A stretch of DNA of 64,000 nt from Streptomyces jeddahensis (GTDB lineage: Bacteria; Actinomycetota; Actinomycetes; Streptomycetales; Streptomycetaceae), in assembly GCF_001642995.1 (NCBI RefSeq), contig NZ_LOHS01000114.1:1-64000 (forward strand), in the 5' to 3' direction. Position 1 is the first letter of the stretch, and every line of letters starts with the position of its first letter. A program made the translations under genes and the position numbers. Below are positions 50,469 through 59,530 of this stretch, piece by piece. The notes under the pieces are model-generated. The model was not told the origin of the DNA. It saw nothing but the letters and a program-made list of their open reading frames with translations, and ran no database searches.

Positions 50469-50622
50469 AGATCAACGGTCGGGCTGCGCACCGCCGTTCA
50501 CCAGGCGCTCAACTCGTACGCTGCGTCAGCGTACGAGTACGAGGGGTGGACGGTACGCGTAACTCGCTGTAACGATGGGTGCCTTGCGGGGAGGACACCG
50601 TTGCACTCGGGGGTACCCGGAC

Positions 50623-51465
50623 ATGGCAGAGGCCAGCAGTGACTACTACGGCACCAGCGAACCTGAACCGTCGGACAGCCTCAAGACCTTCGGCGCCGTC
50701 CTCCAGGGCTTCCGCGAGAACGCGCGCTTCACCCAAGAGGCGCTGGCCGGGAACATGGGGTACTCAGCCCACTTCGTCGCCTCCGTCGAGCAGGGCAGAC
50801 GGCTTCCGTCGAAGGAGTTCGTCGAGCGGGCGGAGCAGGTTCTCGACGGTCTGGGGGTGCTCCGGAAGGCGGCGAAGCATCTGGCGCGGAAGCAGGGGCT
50901 GGCGTCCTGGTTCCGCCAGTGGGCGGATCTGGAGCAGCAGGCAATCAGCCTGTACACGTACGAATGCCGGTTAGTGCCAGGGTTGTTGCAGACGGAGGCG
51001 TATGCGCGGACGCTCTTCGAGAACCAACTGCCGCCGCTGGGCGACGATCAGGTCGAGGCCCAGTGGACAGCGCGCGCCGAACGGCAGCGGTTGCTATGGG
51101 ATCGACCGAACACCGCGTACAGCTTCCTCTTGGAGGAGCACCTGTTCCTACGCCGCATGGGCGGGGTGGAGGTCACTCGGGGACTCATCGACCATGTACT
51201 TGGAGTCGCTGAGCAGCGGAACGTCGAGATCCAGGTCATGCCGCTCGTGAGGGAGACACATGCCGGTCTTGACGGTCCCATGCAATTGCTGGAGACCGCG
51301 GGCAACCAATGGTTCGCATACAACGAGGGGCAGCGCGGTGGTCAGTTCATCTCCGACCCGAAAGAGATCAGCGTGCTCCAGATGCGGTATGCCAGGATGC
51401 GTTCGCAGGCTCTCCCCCTCGAAGATTCCGTGGGCCTGTTGCAGCGGATGCGAGGAGCGCTATGA
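50623..51465 (+). CDS. Scr1-family helix-turn-helix regulator with a TTA codon
   Basis: The 280-residue protein has an XRE helix-turn-helix at residues 20-75 (FTQEALAGNMGYSAHFVASV) and a long C-terminal effector domain with YECRLVPGLLQTEAYAR and RQRLLWDRPNTAYSFLLEE, the hallmark of the Scr1/WhiJ-like family. The TTA Leu codon at 50971-50973 (codon 117, in CRLVPG) ties its synthesis to bldA. Its stop overlaps the DUF397 start (ATGA), so the two are made together. It starts at ATG 50623 with no upstream homology. Such pairs act as developmental switches in Streptomyces (WhiJ-like). Confidence 0.88.
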   Translation: MAEASSDYYGTSEPEPSDSLKTFGAVLQGFRENARFTQEALAGNMGYSAHFVASVEQGRRLPSKEFVERAEQVLDGLGVLRKAAKHLARKQGLASWFRQWADLEQQAISLYTYECRLVPGLLQTEAYARTLFENQLPPLGDDQVEAQWTARAERQRLLWDRPNTAYSFLLEEHLFLRRMGGVEVTRGLIDHVLGVAEQRNVEIQVMPLVRETHAGLDGPMQLLETAGNQWFAYNEGQRGGQFISDPKEISVLQMRYARMRSQALPLEDSVGLLQRMRGAL

Positions 51466-51713
51466 GCACCGACGAACTGTCCTGGTTCAAGAGCAGCTAC
51501 AGCAGTGGCGGCGACGGCGACTGCGTAGAAGTCGCCCTCTCCTGGGGCAAGTCCAGCTACAGCAGCGGCGATTCCGGCGACTGCGTAGAAGTCGCCCCCT
51601 CCCCCACCACCATCCACATCCGCGACTCCAAGAACAAGCAGGGCCCCAAGCTCGCCCTCACCCCCACCGCATGGACCCACTTCGTCGAGCTGGCGAAGAA
51701 GACGAACGCATAG
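51462..51713 (+). CDS. DUF397 protein with a duplicated N-terminal motif
   Basis: The 83-residue protein carries the DUF397 signature SWFKSSYSSG..DCVEVA at residues 7-26 and again, with small changes (SWGKSSYSSGDSGDCVEVA), at 27-46. Normal members have one copy and about 60-70 residues. The 60-bp units at 51480-51539 and 51540-51599 are in frame, so the gene is extended, not broken. The C-terminus IRDSKNKQGPKLALTP is the normal DUF397 end. It is coupled to the Scr1 regulator. DUF397 proteins probably bind that partner. Confidence 0.9.
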   Translation: MSTDELSWFKSSYSSGGDGDCVEVALSWGKSSYSSGDSGDCVEVAPSPTTIHIRDSKNKQGPKLALTPTAWTHFVELAKKTNA

Positions 51714-52143
51714 AGGTGTCACGACGTTGGTGGCGGGGGTGGTCCAACGCGCCCCAAGACCTCCATGTTCGGTGCCACATGCCCGACGCTGCGCCCCTCG
51801 GTGCCCAGCAGCCGCCCCATCTGTTTGATCGTGTGCAGGCAGGCGGCCCGGTCCACGATGGTGAGATGGCGGGTGTCTCAGGCAGCGCTTCTTTGACGGG
51901 ACTGGCCTTGGAGAACATCGGTACAGCCTTGGTGCTGAGATTGATCATGGTTCTGAGCTGAGATGGCCCACAGCGGACACCGAGTAGATGGTCTCGGCGT
52001 GACCGCCAACATCTGCGCGTGTGCGGAGACCTCACGCGACTGTGTTCCCGGACGAAGCCGCTTGGGTTCCACCGGTCGCCTGGTCGGCGGAACCCGCCTG
52101 TCATGGGCTGGGAGCAGGCGGTAAGGGGACGGTGTTGGCGGTA
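51714..52143. other. 430 bp without a recognisable gene
   Basis: The region between the DUF397 gene and the M20 peptidase gene has long frames on both strands, but none has a family signature. On the minus strand a stretch reads like decayed coding sequence (CLHTIKQMGRLLGTEG) without a start or SD. I see no promoter motif of note. Confidence 0.35.
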
Positions 52144-53418
52144 CTACTTGGTGCCGACTGCACGCAATGTGGCGAGCACCAGTGCTCGGGTGACGGTGAC
52201 GATTTCGCTGATGTGGACCTGTTCCTGCGGGCCGTGCGCGAGGCGTACGTCGCCGGGGCCGTACTGCAGTGTGGGGATGCCCGCCCCGGAGTACAGCCGC
52301 AGGTCGCTGCCGTAGGGAGCGCCTCGCTCCGGCGGTCGTGGGCCGCCTGTGACGTCGGCGTGCGCGTCGCCGACCAGGGCTGCGAGCGGGTGTCCGGCGT
52401 GCAGCCGTCCGCTGGCGAACTGGCCTCCGGGCCACGTCACCGTGGCGGGGTGAGAGCGCAGCCACGGATCGTCCGCGCAGGCTTCGGCCACGCACGCCTC
52501 CAGTTCGGTGCGTGCCTGGGCCGGATCCTCGCCCAGCCGGACGCCCAGTCTTCCCTCGGCCACCAGCAGGTCGGGCACGCTGCTGGCCCAGTCGCCGGCC
52601 CGAACGGTGCCCACGGACAGCGGGTAGGGGATGGGGTATTCGGCCACCAGGGGGTCGGCGCCGGTGTTGCGGCGGGCTTCGAGACGGGCGAGCGCGCGGT
52701 GGATGGGCAGGTAGGCGTCGACGGCGCTCATGCCCGCGTACCGGGTGCTGCCGTGGGTGGCGCGGCCGGGTACCTCGATGCGGAAGGTCAGGGCGCCGGC
52801 GTTCGCGGTCATGAGGGCACCGCTGGTCGGTTCCGTGATGATGCAGGCATCCCCGGTGTGGCCTCGTTCGAGGGTTCCGAACGCTCCAAGCCCTCCGTCC
52901 TCCTCGCTGACGACGAAGTGCGCGGACACCTGGCCACGCAGCTTCGAGCCCGCTCTCCGTATCGCGGCCAAGGCGGCGAGGATCGCCACCACCCCCGCCT
53001 TCATGTCGCACGCTCCCCGGCCATGCACTACGTCTGCGCCGACCCGAGGACGGAAGGGGTCTCCCTCCCATTGCGCCAGGTCCCCGGGAGGGACGACGTC
53101 GACATGGCCCTGGAGGACCAGGATCGGCCCGTCGCCCTGCTGCCGCGTGCCGCCCACCAGGCCCCACGCCTCCGTGCGCGGGGCTTCGCCGCCCGGGAAG
53201 CGGGGGTGCGCACGCAGCTCGGGCAGGTTCATGGACCACAGGTCGACATCGAGATCCAACCGCTCCAGATGCCGGGCCAGGATGTGCTGCAGCTCGGACT
53301 CCGCGGCACTCCCCGTCATGCTGGGAACGCTGAGGAGTTCCTGCAGAATCCGGACGATGCCCGCCTCGTCCACTGCGGCCAGCGCGGACGCTTCCCCATC
53401 GCTCACGTTCGCTGTCAT
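52144..53418 (-). CDS. M20-family deacylase/peptidase (ArgE/DapE/acetylornithine-deacetylase type)
   Basis: The 424-residue protein has a two-domain M20 fold. LVLQGHVDVVPPG and the catalytic Asp two residues on, GRGACDMKAG, FVVSEEDGGLG with the general base Glu, and the C-terminal HGPQEQVHIS carry the zinc ligands. The lid domain (about 220-335) includes GRATHGSTRYAGMSAVD. It hydrolyses N-acyl amino acids or small peptides; the exact substrate is unknown. Start ATG 53418 (MTANVSDGE) was preferred to 53445 and 53499. It is divergent from an Lrp/AsnC regulator, so amino acids may be the signal. Confidence 0.85.
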   Translation of the reverse strand: MTANVSDGEASALAAVDEAGIVRILQELLSVPSMTGSAAESELQHILARHLERLDLDVDLWSMNLPELRAHPRFPGGEAPRTEAWGLVGGTRQQGDGPILVLQGHVDVVPPGDLAQWEGDPFRPRVGADVVHGRGACDMKAGVVAILAALAAIRRAGSKLRGQVSAHFVVSEEDGGLGAFGTLERGHTGDACIITEPTSGALMTANAGALTFRIEVPGRATHGSTRYAGMSAVDAYLPIHRALARLEARRNTGADPLVAEYPIPYPLSVGTVRAGDWASSVPDLLVAEGRLGVRLGEDPAQARTELEACVAEACADDPWLRSHPATVTWPGGQFASGRLHAGHPLAALVGDAHADVTGGPRPPERGAPYGSDLRLYSGAGIPTLQYGPGDVRLAHGPQEQVHISEIVTVTRALVLATLRAVGTK

Positions 53419-53589
53419 CGAATCGCTCTCCCCGGCATGTGACATCAGGACAAGCCGGAGGCTACGGTTGCGACCACGACGCAAACAATCACCATTCACT
53501 GCGATCTACCATCGTTATCTTGCAATGATGACCGCTAAATAGCTTTTTATTGCGCCCTTGCCGCACCTGCTGACGTCTGGAGCAAAGTC

Positions 53590-54027
53590 GTGGACACCAT
53601 CGACGAGGCGATCATCCGCTGCGTGATGCGCAACGCCCGCTCCACGTACGCCGAGATCGGCCAGGCAGCCGGCTTGTCCGCTCCCGCCGCGAAACGGCGC
53701 CTCGACCGCCTGGTGGCCTCGGGCGCCATCCGCGGTTTCACCGCTCTCGTCGACCCCCAGGCGCTGGCCTGGCACACCGAAGCGTTCGTCGAGGTCTACT
53801 GCACCGGCAACCCCACCCCCGCCCAGTTGCGCCAAGCCCTCGAAGACATCCCCGAAGTCGTCGAAGCCTGCACCGTCTCTGGAGCCGCCGACGCAGTCCT
53901 CCACATGCTTGCCCGAGACATCACCCATCTGGAACTGGCCATCCAACGGGTACGCGCCACCGCCCCCGTCGACCGGACCGAGAGCGTCATCGTGCTCTCC
54001 CGCCTGCTCAACCGGCCTCGGTTGTGA
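53590..54027 (+). CDS. Lrp/AsnC family regulator
   Basis: The 145-residue protein has the standard layout: a helix-turn-helix (residues 1-55: YAEIGQAAGLSAPAAKRRLD) and an RAM ligand domain (about 65-140: EAFVEVYCTGNPTP, VVEACTVSGAADAVLHML). It starts at GTG 53590 and diverges from the M20 gene across a 171-bp gap whose middle part (53500-53575) is AT-richer, where the operators should lie. It is probably the local amino-acid-responsive regulator of the M20 gene. Confidence 0.88.
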   Translation: MDTIDEAIIRCVMRNARSTYAEIGQAAGLSAPAAKRRLDRLVASGAIRGFTALVDPQALAWHTEAFVEVYCTGNPTPAQLRQALEDIPEVVEACTVSGAADAVLHMLARDITHLELAIQRVRATAPVDRTESVIVLSRLLNRPRL

Positions 54028-54095
54028 CCACACAACCCAGGAACCACTCACGCTGGTGACTTGCCGACGGACCAGAAGCTGTTGATGAGACACAT

Positions 54096-54396
54096 GTGGT
54101 AGCTCGCATAAACGGTGAGCTCGTCGTGCCGCACGAGGGGCAGCTGCACTTCGGGGAGCTGCAGCGCCGTGCCCGCCGCCGTGGCCGCAGCGCCGTCGAA
54201 GCCGCGGCCGAACGCCCCGCCTATCTGATCGTTTTCGACGTCCTGGAGACCGGGGACACCGAGCTGCCCCGTGCGCCCCGACCTGGTGGCGGAGTTCCTC
54301 GCCGCCACCGCCGTCGACGAGGGCGTCTTCCGTCACCCCGCGCGCTTCCTGCGGCTGCGCGGGCTGAAGGTCACGGGGGCATCCGTGGCCGAGTGA
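54096..54396 (+). pseudogene. Remnant of an ATP-dependent DNA ligase
   Basis: Two ligase pieces remain in different frames. The first (54096-54270) reads INGELVVPHEGQLHFGELQR and RPAYLIVFDVLETG, the adenylation-domain region after the nucleotide Lys. At 54270 the frame shifts and reads VRPDLVAEFLAATAVDEGVF and RHPARFLRLRGLKV to TGA at 54394, the extreme C-terminus of LigD-like ligases. The whole OB-fold region between is deleted. Without the Lys motif and domain 2 it cannot be functional. Confidence 0.7.
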
Positions 54397-54650
54397 CAGT
54401 GCGTCGCCTGGCCCTGGTCATGAGAATGCCCAAGGCCCGGCGACGACACCGTCACCTGCGCACCCATCGTGACTGCCCCCGGATCACAGCCGTCCAGAAG
54501 CGCCACAGTCGAGCAACCTTTGCACAAGCGTCACAAAGGCTACGCAAACCCTTCGACTGGTGTCGTTAGCGTTGCTGCGCGTTCGATCCGCGTGCGAACT
54601 GAACAGCTCGCCGGTGCCCTCGAGGGCGCAGACAGCACAGAAAGATCGCG

Positions 54651-55553
54651 ATGGACTACTGCTCCTCATGCCGCCGGACCCTCAACGGGGCACTGGTGTG
54701 TCCCGGGTGCGGCGCATACGCGCCGGACATCGCCCCGCCCAGCCATCGCCACCCCGACAGCGCGACGACGATCGCGCCGCTGATCGAGACCGGTACCGCC
54801 TTCGGCGCCGAGACAACGCGCTTCCACGCCGACACGGAGGCCTTCGTCGCGGAGACGGCGGGCTTCCGTACGGAGACGGCGGGCTTCCGTGCCGACGCCT
54901 ACGAGGGAGCGAGCGCGGAGGACGCGGCGGACGGCCCGGAGACTCCGGGAACCAGCGGATACGAGCACACCGCCCGTGAGGCGCAAGCGCCCGCGGGCCG
55001 TGCTGCCAGGCGTCGCCAACTGGCGCTATGGAAGAAGAAGCGGCGCCGTGCCGCCGTCGTGTCGGCGGTTGCGCTCGTCGGCGGCGGGCTGACGATCGCC
55101 GCGCTGCCGGACGGGCCGTCCGGCGGTCCCGCACAGGCGGCCTCCGCCCCGGACCCGGAGCCCTCGTCCACCACCGAGGCCGGTGACCCGACGGCGGCGC
55201 AGCCCGACGCCCGCGTCTCACGCGACCGGGACACCAAGGCCGACCGCCCCCGCACCGGCACCCTGCCGAAGACCACCACGCCCACGCCGACCGCCACGCA
55301 GACGACGAGTCGGCCCCAGCGCATGGCCGTACCCGCGCAACCCAGCGCCACGGGATCCCCGCAGCCGCGCACCACCCCGGCGACGTCGTCGGACGGCACG
55401 GCGGCCCAGCAGGGCGACACGGCACCACCCGAGGCGACCGCGACCACGCCGGCACCGGCAGAGGACACGTCGACGGCCAGCCCCTCGTCGCCGGCGGCGA
55501 CCTCACCGACCTCACCCGTGCACGTCTGTCTGCTGGGCCTCTGCGTGGGCTGA
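54651..55553 (+). CDS. SCO2400-family zinc-ribbon membrane protein
   Basis: The 300-residue protein opens with a zinc ribbon (MDYCSSCRRTLNGALVCPGC, two CxxC pairs), followed by GAYAPDIAPP as in the SCO2400 family of Streptomyces. The short AETAGFRTETAGFRADA repeat (residues 67-83) comes from a tandem DNA duplication. A basic stretch (RRRQLALWKKKRRRAAVVS) leads to one membrane helix, then a long Thr/Pro/Ala-rich outer part and a Cys-bearing end (VHVCLLGLCVG). Type II membrane orientation is likely; function unknown. Confidence 0.85.
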   Translation: MDYCSSCRRTLNGALVCPGCGAYAPDIAPPSHRHPDSATTIAPLIETGTAFGAETTRFHADTEAFVAETAGFRTETAGFRADAYEGASAEDAADGPETPGTSGYEHTAREAQAPAGRAARRRQLALWKKKRRRAAVVSAVALVGGGLTIAALPDGPSGGPAQAASAPDPEPSSTTEAGDPTAAQPDARVSRDRDTKADRPRTGTLPKTTTPTPTATQTTSRPQRMAVPAQPSATGSPQPRTTPATSSDGTAAQQGDTAPPEATATTPAPAEDTSTASPSSPAATSPTSPVHVCLLGLCVG

Positions 55554-56064
55554 ATACCGCCGGCACGGATCGCGCGTGCGCGACAACACTCAGCGCATGT
55601 GCTGTGCTCGACACACTGCAGATGCGCTGATGACGCTGCTGACGTCGAGGGAATGCGCCACCGACGACGGGCGGGCGCAACGCCACCGATGGGCTTGCGC
55701 GCACAAATGGACCTACGAGACGGGCTCCCTTCGCCGGTATTGTCCGGATCAGGTGACTAGGGGTCGCCTTCCAGTCTTTGGATCTCTCGATCCTCCGACC
55801 TTCCGGCCTCTCAGCCCGACCGTCGACGTCGGCCTCAGCGGAAGCCGAAGCTTCTCGCCAAAGTCGGCTACAACGGTCGAACTCCCTCGCTCGTCCCGTA
55901 GGCCAATTTCTAGAATAACCCACCCTGGCCAGGATGAAAGACCCTAAATGGTGATTTTTTTCCCGAGTCTGGCGGCACCGCGGCGGCATCACCCATGAAG
56001 TTCCGTAAAGCCACGGAATAACTGAGGCACCTGCGATTCATGGGACCAACGCGAATGGTGAGAG
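55554..56064. other. 511-bp intergenic region
   Basis: Between the SCO2400-family gene and the GYD gene no domain-bearing frame is visible. The final 150 bp are AT-richer (CCCTAAATGGTGATTTTTTT) and may hold the GYD-gene promoter. No RNA hairpin stood out. Confidence 0.35.
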
Positions 56065-56385
56065 ATGCCGAAATATCTTTTCAGGGTGAAATTGACGGTG
56101 GACGGGCTGAAAGGCCTGCTCAATGAGGGCGGCACCGCCCGCCGTGAGGTCGTCGAGCGCATGATCGAAGGGCTCGGAGGCCGGCTCGAGTCGATGTACT
56201 GGGCCTTCGGCGACGAGGATCTCTACGTCACGGTGGAACTGCCCGGCAACACCTCTGCCGCGGCCCTGGGACTGGTGACGTCGGCCGCCGGCGGCGTACG
56301 CACGAGCACCGTCGTGCTCCTGTCACCCGAGGAGATCGACGAGGCGGTCCGGCAGAAGGTCGAGTACCGGGCGCCGGGCGCGTGA
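56065..56385 (+). CDS. GYD-domain protein
   Basis: The 106-residue protein is a single small alpha/beta domain of the GYD family (MPKYLFRVKLTVDGLKGLLN at the start, DEDLYVTVELPGNTSAAALG). In this family a Gly-Tyr-Asp loop occurs; here the corresponding loop is FGDEDLY, so the Gly/Asp core is kept. Function unknown in general; related domains dimerise. It is monocistronic: hairpins follow at 56454-56533. Confidence 0.85.
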   Translation: MPKYLFRVKLTVDGLKGLLNEGGTARREVVERMIEGLGGRLESMYWAFGDEDLYVTVELPGNTSAAALGLVTSAAGGVRTSTVVLLSPEEIDEAVRQKVEYRAPGA

Positions 56386-56453
56386 CCGGCGCGTGACGCG
56401 TGCGTACGGTGTCCTGGCGTTCATGACGATGCTCAAGCCTTGAGCCCGTGAGC

Positions 56454-56486
56454 GGCCGCTCCGCCGTGACGGCTTTCGGAGCGGCC
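56454..56486. terminator. Hairpin after the GYD gene
   Basis: GGCCGCTCCG (56454-56463) pairs with CGGAGCGGCC (56477-56486) with a 13-nt loop. Confidence 0.7.
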
Positions 56487-56500
56487 ACTCCTCACCTCAG

Positions 56501-56533
56501 CGGCTCCCCGCGGGACTACTCCGCGGGGAGCCG
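56501..56533. terminator. Strong bidirectional terminator hairpin
   Basis: A 13-bp perfect stem, CGGCTCCCCGCGG with CCGCGGGGAGCCG, has a 7-nt loop (GACTACT). It lies between the convergent GYD and rhamnogalacturonan acetylesterase genes. Confidence 0.8.
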
Positions 56534-56541
56534 TTGGTCGG

Positions 56542-57594
56542 CTAACCCGCGGTGACGCCCTGGTCCACCACCCTGTCGTCCACCAGCTGCTGAGCACGCA
56601 GCTCGCCCAGCACCAGCGCCGCGTACTCGGTGGCGCCGCGCACCGACGTGTGGGTGTTGTCGCGCTTCTCGTTGTAGAGGTACAGCGCCTTGGAGGTCTC
56701 CGGGCCGAGCTCCTCGACGCGCTGCTTGGTGAGCGCGGTCAGATCGATCAGCGGGACGTCCACCTCGTCGGCCAGCGACCGCATTTCGGCCGGGAGGTCG
56801 ACGCCGAGGCCGTTGACGATGAGCGCCGTGCCGTTGTTCAGGGTGCCGTCGGAGTTGAACCAGCGGCGCACGATCGGCGTGACGAGGACGGGCGTACCGC
56901 CCGCCTCCCGCACGGACCCGATCATGGTGGTGAGGTTCGCGCGGTAGACGTCCCTGGGCGTCTGCTTGTCGTTGTGCGCGAGCTGGATCAGCACCAGGTC
57001 GCCGTGGCGTACGCGCTCCAGGGCGGCCGGGAACAGCGCCGGATTGTCCAGGACGGACTGCGAGCCCTCCCCGGAGTCGGCGTAGTTGGCGACGGCGATG
57101 CCGCGCCGCAGGTACTGCGGGAGCTGCTGGCCCCAGCCCGAGTACGGGTCGCCGGGCTGGTCGCAGACGGTGGAGTCGCCGACGAGGACGATCTTCCGGG
57201 TCATCGGCGCGGGAACCACCTTCACCGAGTCGAGCTTGGGTGAGGCGCCGCCGACGTACAGGTCGAGTCCGGGGCTCCCGGCCGGGCCGGTGGGCTCGCC
57301 CTCGGGGGTACGCACGTCGACGGTGACGGTGCGTCTGACCTTCTCCCCCGCCGCCGTCGCCGTCTCCGTGAGCAGCGCCCGGCGGGTCTCGGCGGTGACG
57401 GAGGTGCTCCCCGCCTCGTCGCCGCCGAGGGTGAGGGTCACGGTGTAGGTGCCGGGGGCGACGTCGGCGTGGCAGACGACGGGAGCGGTGCCCGTGCAGT
57501 CGGCCGTGATGTTGTCGGCGTGGGCAACGGGTGCGGCTCCCAGCGCTGTTGCGGCGGTCAGGGTGGCCAGCAGTGCGGTACCGGCTCGGCGCAT
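56542..57594 (-). CDS. Secreted rhamnogalacturonan acetylesterase (SGNH, CE12)
   Basis: The 350-residue protein has a Sec signal (MRRAGTALLATLTAATALGA, cleavage near AHA). An N-terminal beta-sandwich (about 30-130) is followed by an SGNH hydrolase: block I VLVGDSTVCDQ, block II (NYADSGEGSQS), block III QLAHNDKQTP with Asn, and block V DNTHTS with the catalytic His. CE12 members remove acetyl groups from rhamnogalacturonan I. It is divergent from the rhamnogalacturonan lyase gene across a 199-bp gap containing a LacI-type operator, so the two are probably co-regulated. Confidence 0.88.
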   Translation of the reverse strand: MRRAGTALLATLTAATALGAAPVAHADNITADCTGTAPVVCHADVAPGTYTVTLTLGGDEAGSTSVTAETRRALLTETATAAGEKVRRTVTVDVRTPEGEPTGPAGSPGLDLYVGGASPKLDSVKVVPAPMTRKIVLVGDSTVCDQPGDPYSGWGQQLPQYLRRGIAVANYADSGEGSQSVLDNPALFPAALERVRHGDLVLIQLAHNDKQTPRDVYRANLTTMIGSVREAGGTPVLVTPIVRRWFNSDGTLNNGTALIVNGLGVDLPAEMRSLADEVDVPLIDLTALTKQRVEELGPETSKALYLYNEKRDNTHTSVRGATEYAALVLGELRAQQLVDDRVVDQGVTAG

Positions 57595-57670
57595 GACTGT
57601 CTCTCCTCAGGCGGCTCAGGCGTCGGGGAAGGGTCTGACAGATCGTTCGCCGGGACCATACGCCGTTGAA

Positions 57671-57682
57671 GCAAGCGCTTTC
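57671..57682. promoter_or_regulatory. LacI-type operator between the divergent pectin genes
   Basis: GCAAGCGCTTTC holds the AAGCGCTT core, between the esterase and the rhamnogalacturonan lyase. It resembles the palindromes before the PAP2 gene (44437 and 44515). Confidence 0.55.
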
Positions 57683-57793
57683 TAGAGGGCGAACCGGACG
57701 TCTCGGTCAAGGAACCTTTTTTCTCGCGGCAACCTCTTCCCGTCCGACGGCGACCAGAGATCGTCGCGCACCCCCCACAGCGAGGAGCCCACT

Positions 57794-59524
57794 ATGTCGC
57801 AGCACAGACCCTCAGCGTCGCCCCATCGTGAGCCCGCGCCCGGCGAGGTACCGTCCCATCGCCGCGTCGGTCGCCGGAAGTTCATCATCGGCGCCGGCGC
57901 GGCGGCCGGAGCCGCAGTCGCCGGCGGCACCGTCCTCGCGCAGCAGGCGAGCGCCGCCACCTTCGGCTGGTCCGACGACGGCTCCCACTACGTGATAAAC
58001 ACCGGCGCGAACCTCGTCTTCAAGGTCAGCAAGAGCAACGGCGACCTGACATCTCTCGTCTACCGGGGCACGGAGTACCAGGGCTACGGCGGCATGAACT
58101 CGCACATCGAGTCAGGCCTCGGCAGCTCCACCGTGACGATCAGACAGTCCGGCTCGACGATCCTCGTCTCCGTCGCCTACGGCACGCTCCGGCACTACTA
58201 CGCGGCCCGCAGCGGCGAGAACAACGTCTACCTGTGGACCAACAAGGCCGACACGTCGGTGTCCGCGACCCGCTACATCCTGCGCGTCAGGAAGGGCCTG
58301 TTCCTCAATGACGAGCCGGACTCCTACACGTACACGAACAGCACCGTCGAGGCGTCGGACGTGTTTGTGAAGGCCGACGGCCAGACCCGCTCGAAGCACT
58401 ACTCGAAGCGCCGAGTGATGGACTACGACTACATCGGATGGTCATCCGGGGGCGTCGGCCTGTGGATCGTGCGCAGCAACCACGAGAAGGCCTCCGGCGG
58501 TCCGTTCTACCGCTCCCTGCTGCGGCACCAGAGCGCGGACGGCGGCGGCCTGTACGAGATCCTGTACTACGCCCAGAGTCAGACGGAGGCCCAGCGCTTC
58601 GGCCTCCAGGGCCCGTACGTCATCGCCTTCACGGACGGCGGCGCGCCCTCCTCGTCGCTGTTCCCCGGCACGCTCACCACGCCGTGGGCGGACTCGCTCG
58701 GCATCTCCGGGTACGTGCCGGCGAGCGGGCGGGGCAGGGTCGCGGGCGTCGGCATCGCGGGCCGGAACACGTCGTACCCGTACACCGTGGGGCTCGCCAA
58801 CTCGGCGGCACAGTATTGGGGATCGGCCCGCGCATCGGACGGCTACTTCTCCATCGGCGGTGTGCTGCCTGGGACGTACACCCTCACCGTCTACAAGGGC
58901 GAACTGGCCGTCCACACCACCTCGGTGACCGTCACCGCGGGCGGCACGACCACCCTCAACACGATCACCATCCCGTCCTCGAACGACCCCGGCAACGCGA
59001 GCGCCATCTGGCGGATCGGCGACTGGAACGGCACGCCGAGCGGCTTTAAGAACGCGGAGCTGATGACGTACGCGCACCCGTCCGACGCCCGGGCCGCCTC
59101 ATGGACCGGCAACGTGGTGATCGGCAACGGCGGCGAGACGTCGGCCTTCCCCTGCTACCTCTGGAAGGACGTCAACAGCGGGATCATCGTGTACTTCAAG
59201 CTGACCGCGGCGCAGGCCGCCGCCGCGCACACCCTGCGCATCGGCGTGACGACGGCCTTCTCGAACGGCCGGCCGCAGATCGTGGTTAACGACACCTGGA
59301 CGTCGGCGATCCCCTCGCCGCCCACCCAGCCGAGCACGCGGTCCCTGACCTGCGGCTCGTACCGGGGCAACAACCACACGTTCACCTACAGCATCCCGGC
59401 GAGTGCCTGGCGGACGGACACCAGCCAGTACAACACCCTGAAGATCAACGTGGTGAGCGGCTCGGGGTCGACGGGCTATCTCAGCGCGGGCACGTCGATC
59501 GATGCGATCGACCTGCTGCCGTAG
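57794..59524 (+). CDS. Tat-secreted rhamnogalacturonan lyase (PL4 type)
   Basis: The 576-residue protein has a twin-arginine signal (GRRKFIIGAGAAAGAAVAGG). The three PL4 parts follow: a large beta-sandwich catalytic domain (to about 330) with the active-site region KHYSKRRVMDYDYIGW and WIVRSNHEK, an FnIII-like domain (GVGIAGRNTSY..TYTLTVYKG) and a C-terminal carbohydrate-binding-like domain (about 400-576, WRIGDWNGTPSGF). It cleaves the rhamnose-galacturonate backbone of rhamnogalacturonan I by beta-elimination. The gene ends 6 bp before the convergent GH43 gene, so their terminators must overlap or be shared. Confidence 0.88.
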   Translation: MSQHRPSASPHREPAPGEVPSHRRVGRRKFIIGAGAAAGAAVAGGTVLAQQASAATFGWSDDGSHYVINTGANLVFKVSKSNGDLTSLVYRGTEYQGYGGMNSHIESGLGSSTVTIRQSGSTILVSVAYGTLRHYYAARSGENNVYLWTNKADTSVSATRYILRVRKGLFLNDEPDSYTYTNSTVEASDVFVKADGQTRSKHYSKRRVMDYDYIGWSSGGVGLWIVRSNHEKASGGPFYRSLLRHQSADGGGLYEILYYAQSQTEAQRFGLQGPYVIAFTDGGAPSSSLFPGTLTTPWADSLGISGYVPASGRGRVAGVGIAGRNTSYPYTVGLANSAAQYWGSARASDGYFSIGGVLPGTYTLTVYKGELAVHTTSVTVTAGGTTTLNTITIPSSNDPGNASAIWRIGDWNGTPSGFKNAELMTYAHPSDARAASWTGNVVIGNGGETSAFPCYLWKDVNSGIIVYFKLTAAQAAAAHTLRIGVTTAFSNGRPQIVVNDTWTSAIPSPPTQPSTRSLTCGSYRGNNHTFTYSIPASAWRTDTSQYNTLKINVVSGSGSTGYLSAGTSIDAIDLLP

Positions 59525-59530
59525 AGGTCG

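Noticed and set aside
51878..53239. 453-codon minus-strand frame over the M20 gene
   Set aside because: Shadow frame of the M20 peptidase, Arg/Pro-rich, no catalytic motifs.
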